From SSEF01 sp964604195 (lineage in GTDB: Bacteria > Patescibacteriota > Minisyncoccia > Moranbacterales > UBA1568): 14,630 nt of DNA. This document shows, one piece after another, positions 6,840-11,349 of this stretch; position 1 is the stretch's first letter, and each line of letters begins with the position of its first letter. Both the position numbers and the translations under genes were made by a program. Under the pieces are notes generated by a model, which saw only the letters and a program-made list of their open reading frames with translations, had not been told where the DNA came from and searched no databases. Where the stretch lies: positions 1-14,630 of the forward strand of contig CAZRXW010000023.1 of the NCBI GenBank assembly GCA_964604195.1. The letters run 5' to 3'.

Positions 6840-7763
6840 ATGACTGATCAGAAGTTGGCGCTACAGATAGAATTGCTCGAAAAAACGTATGATAATGGAG
6901 TAGCAGCGCTTCAAGGTGTGAGTCTTGCTGTTGAACCGGGAGACTTCTTTGCCTTACTTGGTCCAAATGGTGCCGGAAAGTCTACTCTTATCAATATTGT
7001 CTCTGGTCTGGTAAAGAAAACAGGGGGGAGTGTTAGTATCAATGGCTTGTCTATTGATGATGATCATCAGGCCGCCAAGATGCATCTCGGAGTGGTGCCA
7101 CAAGAATTTAACTTTGGTATTTTTGAAAAAGTCATCGATGTGGTACTCGACCAAGCTGGCTACTATGGCATTCCACGTTCTGAAGCACTCCCCAAGGCGC
7201 TCAAGCTCCTTGAGGCTCTCGGCTTGGCGGATAAAAAAGATCAGCAGTCCCGCTTTCTTTCTGGAGGGATGAAGCGTCGGCTTATGATCGCACGAGCTCT
7301 CGTACACGAGCCAACGCTTCTCATTCTCGATGAGCCAACCGCTGGCGTCGACATAGAACTTCGGCGCGAGATGTGGGATTTTTTACGCGACTTGAATGAA
7401 CACGGGGTCACTATTATTCTCACGACCCATTATCTTGAGGAGGCAGAGCAACTCTGCCGGAATGTGGCCATTATTAACCGTGGACAGATTATTTCCCAGG
7501 GAGCGATTAAACAGCTACTAAGTGAGATGGATGAGGAAACATTTGTATTCCAGACGACGCGGTCTTTTCCAGAAGGTACCATATCGACTTTGGCAGACTT
7601 TGATCCAGTTGTTCGAGAATCCGAGATAGAGCTCACTCTCTCCAGAGAGCATGACCTCAATCAGGCCTTTTCGCTCTTGAGCCAGCTGGGTATACAAGTA
7701 GTGACTATGCGTAATAAGACTAATCGGCTCGAAGAATTTTTTATTCAGCAGGTAAAGAAATAG
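6840..7763 (+). CDS. ABC-2 exporter ATP-binding protein, YadG-like
   Basis: A 307-residue ATPase subunit. It has Walker A GPNGAGKST (41-49), Q-loop Gln88 (VVPQEFNF), signature LSGGMKRRLMIARAL (140-154), Walker B with catalytic Glu (LLILDEP, 160-166), a D-loop and H-loop His197 (TTHYLEEAEQLC). The C-terminal 80 residues match the extension of YadG-type proteins, ending in a MRNKTNRLEEFFI segment. Similarity to Escherichia coli YadG, judged from memory, is strong throughout, and the neighbouring permease is YadH-like, so this is a genuine two-gene exporter with unknown substrate. The start ATG lacks a Shine-Dalgarno site; an AT-rich stretch including TAATTA (6827-6832) lies 7 nt before it. Confidence 0.92.
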   Translation: MTDQKLALQIELLEKTYDNGVAALQGVSLAVEPGDFFALLGPNGAGKSTLINIVSGLVKKTGGSVSINGLSIDDDHQAAKMHLGVVPQEFNFGIFEKVIDVVLDQAGYYGIPRSEALPKALKLLEALGLADKKDQQSRFLSGGMKRRLMIARALVHEPTLLILDEPTAGVDIELRREMWDFLRDLNEHGVTIILTTHYLEEAEQLCRNVAIINRGQIISQGAIKQLLSEMDEETFVFQTTRSFPEGTISTLADFDPVVRESEIELTLSREHDLNQAFSLLSQLGIQVVTMRNKTNRLEEFFIQQVKK

Positions 7764-7777
7764 AAGAATATTATACT

Positions 7778-8557
7778 ATGAATAGTCGACAAATCTGGGT
7801 TGCCTATAGCACTATCGTCCACAAGGAATTCTCGCGTCTTTTTCGGGTGTGGATTCAGAATCTTCTTCCTCCAGTAGTGACTACCACGTTGTATTTTCTC
7901 GTTTTTGGTAAATTTATTGGTTCCCAGGTCGCTCCAGTAGGAGATGTTTCTTATATGGAGTACATTGTTCCGGGCATTATTTTGATGTCGGTGATTACGC
8001 AGTCATTTATGCAAACTGCCTTTGGATTTTATATTGCCAAATTCCAACGTTCTCTCGAAGAAATTCTTGTTTCTCCAGTTCCTTATGGAGTGATGATCCT
8101 TGGTTATGTGAGCGGAGGAGTCTTGAGGGGGATGGTTACCGGTACACTCCTTCTTGGAGTAGCTTTCTTTTTTACACCTCTTCAAATTGTTCACCCGATT
8201 CATTTCATTGCTTTTGCCCTTTGTTCCTCGATCCTCTTCTCATTGGCAGGTCTTATCAATGGTATTTTTGCCAAAGACTTTGATACTATTTCGATTTTCC
8301 CAACCTTTATTTTGACACCTCTTACATACCTCGCGGGAACTTTTTACTCTATAGAACTGTTGCCTGAATTTTGGCGGGGACTTTCACTCTATAACCCGGT
8401 TTTGTATTTGGTAAACGGTTTCCGGTTTGGACTTCTTGGAGTGACTGATGTTTCACTCGCAGTGGCCTACACAGTTCTTATAATCCTGATCTCGGTATTA
8501 GCTGCCTGGGTCTGGCATCTATTTTCTAGTGGACGGGGGGTAAGGATTTATTTATAG
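7778..8557 (+). CDS. ABC-2 type permease, YadH-like
   Basis: A 259-residue permease with about six membrane helices. It follows the YadH pattern closely: a Trp-containing N-terminus (FRVWIQNLLPPVVTTTLYF), FGKFIGS, YMEYIVPGIILMSVITQSF, AKFQRSLEEILVSPVP, FSLAGLINGIFAKDFD, PTFILTPLTYLAGTFYS and NPVLYLVNGFRFG. It would form the transmembrane half of an ABC-2 exporter with the ATPase encoded 14 nt upstream. The substrate is not determinable; lipids, polysaccharides and drugs are all exported by relatives. TATACT immediately abuts the ATG (7772-7777), too close to act as a leaderless promoter, so co-transcription with the ATPase gene is more likely. Confidence 0.92.
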   Translation: MNSRQIWVAYSTIVHKEFSRLFRVWIQNLLPPVVTTTLYFLVFGKFIGSQVAPVGDVSYMEYIVPGIILMSVITQSFMQTAFGFYIAKFQRSLEEILVSPVPYGVMILGYVSGGVLRGMVTGTLLLGVAFFFTPLQIVHPIHFIAFALCSSILFSLAGLINGIFAKDFDTISIFPTFILTPLTYLAGTFYSIELLPEFWRGLSLYNPVLYLVNGFRFGLLGVTDVSLAVAYTVLIILISVLAAWVWHLFSSGRGVRIYL

Positions 8558-8588
8558 AGATGAATGTTGTTTTTCTTAGAAAAGGAAA

Positions 8589-8757
8589 TTTTTCTATACC
8601 AGGAAACCCCACCCGGAATGAGTCCTATCACAGAGGACGAATGGAGGGTGGGGATGAATGGAACGATTACGAGCTCATTCTGATGAGTGAAGCCATTCTC
8701 ACGCTTGAGCGTGCCGCACAAGGAAACCCCGGGCGGCTAGCCCGGGGAGGAGGGCAT
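8589..8757 (+). repeat. Structured 169-nt direct repeat, copy 1 (31-nt core in orientation A)
   Basis: Offset by 831 nt from copy 2 (9420-9588) and identical to it for 8646-8757 and 8595-8614. Possible stems: CCCCACCC (8607-8614) with GGGTGGGG (8646-8653) enclosing a 31-nt core; GTCCT (8622-8626) with AGGAC (8634-8638) inside the core, loop ATCACAG; GAATGG (8656-8661) with CCATTC (8693-8698) enclosing CTCAT/ATGAG (8674-8687); CACGC-TTGA-GCGTG (8700-8713); CCCCGGGC-GGCTA-GCCCGGGG (8727-8747). AGGAAACCCC occurs twice per copy (8601, 8721), each time leading into a C-rich stem. The core 8615-8645 is reverse-complemented relative to copy 2. It lies right after the ABC permease. No transposase gene is associated. 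Confidence 0.9.
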
Positions 8758-8806
8758 TATGAGATTTAACAATACTTATAACTAGCTTCTAGAATGAAGG
8801 AGTTAC

Positions 8807-8854
8807 GTGTCTGAACCGATACCTACCCTTTTCGCCATGATGGAGAATACATAA
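8807..8854 (+). CDS. Candidate 15-codon leader peptide upstream of the RRM gene
   Basis: AAGGAG (8797-8802) is followed after 4 nt by GTG (8807) and 14 further sense codons (SEPIPTLFAMMENT) up to TAA (8852-8854). Few genes in this part of the window have such a ribosome binding site. Its codons 5-7 are ATACCTACC, which can pair with the loop of a downstream terminator hairpin, and codons 10-13 form the left arm of an 11-bp stem. A ribosome on this ORF would therefore change the fold of the leader. The peptide itself is probably not functional. The assignment rests on layout alone. Confidence 0.4.
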   Translation: MSEPIPTLFAMMENT

Positions 8855-8944
8855 GCCTGTTTTTCTATGATCTCCACCATGCTTAATTTAAGAGAGATCT
8901 AGCGTATCTATTGCTACAAGAGCGGTAGGTATTGCTCTTTTTTT
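8819..8944 (+). promoter_or_regulatory. Putative structured leader RNA / attenuator of the RRM gene
   Basis: ATACCTACC (8819-8827) is perfectly complementary to GGTAGGTAT (8924-8932). Inside this, CATGATGGAGA (8836-8846) pairs with TCTCCACCATG (8871-8881) with one mismatch. The right arm of the outer pairing is the loop of a terminator-type hairpin (AAGAGC 8918-8923 / GCTCTT 8934-8939 plus a T run to 8944). Outer pairing and terminator should hinder one another. Such a layout suggests conditional termination in the leader of the RNA-binding protein gene. A free-standing small RNA ending at 8944 is the main alternative. Confidence 0.5.
8918..8944 (+). terminator. Intrinsic terminator inside the RRM leader
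   Basis: AAGAGC (8918-8923) and GCTCTT (8934-8939) form a 6-bp stem around a 10-nt loop, and the stem runs into a tract of seven T (8938-8944). It lies 160 nt before the RRM start codon, so it either ends a small RNA or acts as an attenuator. The stem is not GC-rich, which would suit regulated rather than obligate termination. Confidence 0.5.
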
Positions 8945-9103
8945 GGTAATATGCTACCGTAGAGGTGCATTTGTAAGGTTTCTTGGTCATTACTTTCGAC
9001 GTGTACGGTAGAACGGCCCTCGTGGTGCGTAGACTGGTTGCGATAGAAAAGAGCCAGAAGGTCGTCTTACAAGGTTAAGTACATAATCGACACGTGTCAC
9101 ACT
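8945..9103 (+). promoter_or_regulatory. Second structured part of the RRM leader, with a palindrome before the start codon
   Basis: CTACCGTA (8954-8961) is perfectly complementary to TACGGTAG (9004-9011). TTGTAAG (8971-8977) is complementary to CTTACAA (9066-9072), a pairing that crosses the first, so the two form a pseudoknot or exclude one another. GACACGTGTC (9089-9098) is a perfect 10-bp palindrome ending 5 nt before the ATG at 9104 and could be an operator or a small start-blocking hairpin. No Shine-Dalgarno site is present. CATAAT (9082-9087) is a possible -10 without a good -35. No gene was found in this stretch. Confidence 0.4.
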
Positions 9104-9379
9104 ATGTCTACACGCTTGTATGTCGGAGGTATTCCTTACCGTACTACTGAAGAAGCAATGAAAGATGCTTTTTCTCAGGCCGGTCAGGTTGTCTCAGTTA
9201 AGATTATTATCGATCGTATGACCGGTCGCTCACGCGGTTTCGGTTTCGTCGAGATGTCGACAGCTGAGGAGGGCCAAAAGGCCATTGAACTCTGGCACGG
9301 CAAGGAGTTTGAGGGTCGTACGCTGACCGTCAATGAGGCTCGTCCTCTTGAGGATCGCAACGGTGCCCAAGCTGCTTAA
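9104..9379 (+). CDS. RRM-type RNA-binding protein
   Basis: A 91-residue protein made of a single RNA recognition motif. RNP2 is LYVGGI (5-10) and RNP1 is RGFGFVEM (44-51), with the RNA-stacking aromatics Tyr6, Phe46 and Phe48 in place. The beta-alpha-beta order continues through AEEGQKAIELWHGKEFEGRTLTVNEARP. The short Asn/Gln/Ala tail lacks the glycine-rich extension found in several plant and cyanobacterial relatives. Bacterial proteins of this type bind single-stranded RNA in the cytoplasm and in cyanobacteria are often cold- or stress-induced. The gene stands alone between two copies of a structured repeat, after a long leader, and ends at a strong terminator, so it is probably a single-gene transcript. 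Confidence 0.93.
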   Translation: MSTRLYVGGIPYRTTEEAMKDAFSQAGQVVSVKIIIDRMTGRSRGFGFVEMSTAEEGQKAIELWHGKEFEGRTLTVNEARPLEDRNGAQAA

Positions 9380-9391
9380 AGTCCGTTCCAC

Positions 9392-9424
9392 AAAAAAGTC
9401 CAGTCATCATCGACTGGGCTTTTT
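9392..9424. terminator. Bidirectional intrinsic terminator between convergent genes
   Basis: AGTCCAGTC (9397-9405) pairs with GACTGGGCT (9412-9420), nine pairs including one G-T wobble, around the loop ATCATC. Six A lie on the left (9392-9397) and five T on the right (9420-9424), so it works for the plus-strand RRM gene and for minus-strand transcripts arriving from thrS and its downstream gene. The T-tract forms the left boundary of repeat copy 2. Confidence 0.85.
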
Positions 9425-9588
9425 GTATACCAGGAAACCCCACCCCCCATTCGTCCTCTGTGATAGGACTCATTCCGGGTGGGGATGAATGGAACGATTA
9501 CGAGCTCATTCTGATGAGTGAAGCCATTCTCACGCTTGAGCGTGCCGCACAAGGAAACCCCGGGCGGCTAGCCCGGGGAGGAGGGCAT
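9420..9588 (+). repeat. Structured 169-nt direct repeat, copy 2 (31-nt core in orientation B)
   Basis: Same element as at 8589-8757. Outer stem CCCCACCC (9438-9445) / GGGTGGGG (9477-9484); inner stem GTCCT (9453-9457) / AGGAC (9465-9469) with loop CTGTGAT; the right-hand 112 nt (9477-9588) are identical to copy 1. The core 9446-9476 is the exact reverse complement of copy 1's core except for its first base (C at 9446 where T would be expected). The only other difference is G at 9425 versus C at 8594. It begins in the T-tract of the RRM terminator and ends 24 nt before the minus-strand gene at 9612. Confidence 0.9.
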
Positions 9589-9611
9589 CGCTTTTACTAT
9601 TTTGGCAATGT

Positions 9612-9890
9612 TTAGAGTTTTCGACGAAGTTCATCTTCTGTTTTTTTGAGATTCTCATCTGAGAAGTGATCGGGAGCATTTTTCTTAAGGTTTTCGATAA
9701 GGCGGTCAACCTCTCTTTCGGTGACACCAATATCATCACCATCCTCATTGAGCGCTGCATCAATAACTGCTCGTACATAGCGGATATCGTCTTCGGAGAG
9801 GCCACGATCACGCAAACGGGGAATAACTGATTCCTGAAATTCTTCTTTAGTTACTTTATTTCCGTTGCTATTTCCAAAGAGCCAGAGCAT
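9612..9890 (-). CDS. Small helical hypothetical protein downstream of thrS
   Basis: A 92-residue soluble protein. It is almost wholly helical and highly charged (VTKEEFQESVIPRLRDRGLS, EREVDRLIENLKKNAPDHFS), with a central Asp/Glu-rich turn (NEDGDDIG) that looks faintly like an EF-hand-type loop but lacks a full match. There are no cysteines, signal peptide or membrane helix. It begins 13 nt after the thrS stop on the same strand, so it is probably co-transcribed with thrS and ended by the bidirectional terminator at 9392-9424, reading through repeat copy 2. No family recognised. The start lacks a Shine-Dalgarno site. Confidence 0.65.
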   Translation of the reverse strand: MLWLFGNSNGNKVTKEEFQESVIPRLRDRGLSEDDIRYVRAVIDAALNEDGDDIGVTEREVDRLIENLKKNAPDHFSDENLKKTEDELRRKL

Positions 9891-9903
9891 AGAATATTTG
9901 AGA

Positions 9904-11160
9904 TTATTTTTTTGTCGCGATTTCTTCGTGTATCCGATTGAGAAAATCAGCGGTACTCAAGCTACCAATTTTCCCCTGATCACGATGCTCGATACCAAGG
10001 GTATGCCCATTCATTTCCTGATCACCAATGACAATATAATACGGAACTTTTTCCAGTTTGGCACTGCGCACTTTTTTTCCGAGTGATTCGTTGCTTTCAT
10101 CGAGCTCTACGCGGATACCAGCTTTGAGGAGGATACTGCACACCTCTTTGGCATAAGGGAAATGGGTTTCGCTAATAGGGAGAAGTTTTACTTGGACGGG
10201 AGCAAGCCAGAGAGGGAAAGCACCGGCATAATGTTCGATGAGAAACGCCATAACTCGTTCGATAGCACCGACAGATGAGCGATGGACAACAACTGGTCTT
10301 TTTTCTGACCCATCTGAAGCAATATATGTAAGGTTGAATCGATCAGGCATACAGAAGTCATACTGAACGGTGAAAGCGGTATTTTCCTTGCCGCGAGCGT
10401 CTTTCATCTGGATATCAATTTTTGGGCCATAAAAGGCAGCTTCATTATTAGCTTCAACAAAATCACCACCTCTTTTTTGGAGTACCTCTCGGAGTAAGGC
10501 TTCACTTTCTTCCCAAGCAGCGTCATTTTTGTAGTACTTGGTCTCATTGTTTCTATCGCCAAGTGAAAGGCGGTAAGAATAGTTTTCTCCTAATGTAAGA
10601 CCGAAAACGGAAGCAACATACTCAATGAGATCGAGTGCTCGTCCAACTTCTTCTCCTGCTTGGATTTTGTCAGTGCAGATGATGTGGGCATCCGATAGGC
10701 AGAAGCTTCGTACCCGCACGAGGCCGGAGAGTTCACCAGAGCCCTCATAGCGATAGAGCTTGGCGAGTTCGGCAATGCGGAGAGGGAGTTCGCGATAGCT
10801 TCTTGGCCTATCGGCGTAGACTTGGAAGTGGTGAGGACAGGTCATTGGGCGAAGCATGAACTCGTGTTCATCGATCTCAATCGGGGCGTACATTGAATCT
10901 TTGTAGTACGGATAGTGGCCAGAGGTTTTGTAAAGATCGAGTTTGGCAATGTCGGGTGTATACACATGAGAGTAACCCCAGGCGATTTCAGTATCGACGA
11001 TAAAGCGCTCGAGGATACGACGAATAGTAGCCCCTTTGGGGAGCCAGAGGGGGAGTCCTGATCCTACAAGATCCGAAAAGGTAAAAAGCTCAAGCTTTTG
11101 GCCGAGCTTACGATGATCGTTTTCTGCGAGTGATTCTGGTTGACTGGAAAGTTCATTCAT
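9904..11160 (-). CDS. thrS: Threonyl-tRNA synthetase, catalytic and anticodon-binding domains only
   Basis: A 418-residue class II synthetase charging tRNA-Thr. The catalytic core starts at about residue 14 (ENDHRKLGQKLELF), with motif 1 region LPLWLPKGATIRRILERF, motif 2 YRYEGSGELSGLVRVRSF and motif 3 SSVGAIERVMAFLIEHYAG. Zinc ligands are conserved: Cys108 (RPMTCPHH), His159 (SDAHII) and His293 (VVHRSS). An HGTP anticodon-binding domain occupies about 322-418. The protein is about 220 residues shorter than typical ThrRS (E. coli, 642) because the N-terminal TGS and editing domains are absent. The ATG has a -10 (TATAGT) 7 nt upstream, so the gene is not simply missing its 5' end. Lacking the editing domain, it cannot clear Ser-tRNA-Thr by itself; a separate editing protein could exist elsewhere. 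Confidence 0.93.
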   Translation of the reverse strand: MNELSSQPESLAENDHRKLGQKLELFTFSDLVGSGLPLWLPKGATIRRILERFIVDTEIAWGYSHVYTPDIAKLDLYKTSGHYPYYKDSMYAPIEIDEHEFMLRPMTCPHHFQVYADRPRSYRELPLRIAELAKLYRYEGSGELSGLVRVRSFCLSDAHIICTDKIQAGEEVGRALDLIEYVASVFGLTLGENYSYRLSLGDRNNETKYYKNDAAWEESEALLREVLQKRGGDFVEANNEAAFYGPKIDIQMKDARGKENTAFTVQYDFCMPDRFNLTYIASDGSEKRPVVVHRSSVGAIERVMAFLIEHYAGAFPLWLAPVQVKLLPISETHFPYAKEVCSILLKAGIRVELDESNESLGKKVRSAKLEKVPYYIVIGDQEMNGHTLGIEHRDQGKIGSLSTADFLNRIHEEIATKK

Positions 11161-11167
11161 ATTTTCT

Positions 11168-11195
11168 ACTATACTTGTTTTTTGGCTTGGTACAA
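11168..11195 (-). promoter_or_regulatory. thrS promoter, leaderless layout
   Basis: Read on the minus strand: TTGTAC (11195-11190), a 16-nt spacer, TATAGT (11173-11168), then 7 nt to the thrS ATG at 11160. With initiation about 7 nt after the -10, the mRNA would begin at the start codon. No T-box or other leader structure is possible in so short a space, so thrS is not controlled by tRNA-sensing attenuation here. Confidence 0.55.
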
Positions 11196-11213
11196 GAGTC
11201 CGGGTGATCTATA

Positions 11214-11242
11214 TTGACATCATCATAATTATGTGATAATAA
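11214..11242 (+). promoter_or_regulatory. Promoter for the intergenic small RNA
   Basis: A perfect -35 TTGACA (11214-11219) is followed by either GATAAT (11235-11240, spacer 15, with an upstream TG making an extended -10) or TAATAA (11237-11242, spacer 17). No plus-strand gene follows, only hairpins and a terminator, so the product should be a small RNA. Confidence 0.55.
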
Positions 11243-11246
11243 GACA

Positions 11247-11349
11247 TGTCTACCTCAATCCTCCCCGAGAGGTAGGTATTCGGTGGGCAAACTTCGCCCA
11301 CAGGACTTCATCGGCAGCCCCTCCTTTCCCATGGTGAAGTCCTTTTTTT
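11247..11349 (+). ncRNA. Candidate ~100-nt structured small RNA
   Basis: Three consecutive hairpins: CTACCTC (11250-11256) / GAGGTAG (11269-11275); GTGGGC (11283-11288) / GCCCAC (11296-11301) with a 7-nt loop; and GGACTTCA (11303-11310) / TGAAGTCC (11335-11342) followed by seven T (11343-11349). The transcript would end over the last codons of the minus-strand DUF4012 gene. A nine-codon ORF (ATG 11246 to TAG 11275, MSTSILPER) sits in hairpin 1 but has no ribosome binding site. I do not recognise it as SRP RNA, 6S RNA, tmRNA, RNase P RNA or a riboswitch. The 5' end is predicted from the promoter only. Confidence 0.55.
11303..11349 (+). terminator. Intrinsic terminator of the small RNA
   Basis: GGACTTCA and TGAAGTCC form an 8-bp stem around a 24-nt loop and are followed directly by seven T. 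The T-tract reaches the stop codon of the convergent DUF4012 gene (11348-11350). No T-tract follows the stem in the minus direction, so it serves the plus strand only. Confidence 0.75.

Noticed and set aside
7772..7780. TATACT immediately before the permease ATG as another leaderless promoter
   Set aside because: The hexamer abuts the ATG, so transcription would start inside the coding region. The gene is better explained as the second gene of the YadG/YadH-type operon.
8679..8730. Hammerhead-ribozyme-like pieces in the repeat (CTGATGAG at 8680 and GGAAAC at 8722)
   Set aside because: The GAAA box does not follow a stem II that starts at CTGATGA, and no NUH cleavage site lies in the required place next to stem III. 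The pieces do not assemble into a hammerhead.
8560..8769. A 69-codon ORF running through repeat copy 1, with the same frame also open through copy 2
   Set aside because: It starts 2 nt after the permease stop without a ribosome binding site, and its 31-nt core differs by inversion between copies, changing 10-11 residues completely. Copy 2 has no usable start. Strong internal stems explain the sequence better than coding.
8589..9588. Integron gene cassette with attC sites around the RRM gene
   Set aside because: No RYYYAAC / GTTRRRY core sites are seen in the repeats, the 112-nt half is identical between copies unlike typical attC, and no integron integrase is in the window.
11161..11349. A T-box or other riboswitch for thrS
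   Set aside because: The hairpins are on the opposite strand from thrS, and the thrS promoter lies 7 nt before its start codon, leaving no room for a leader.
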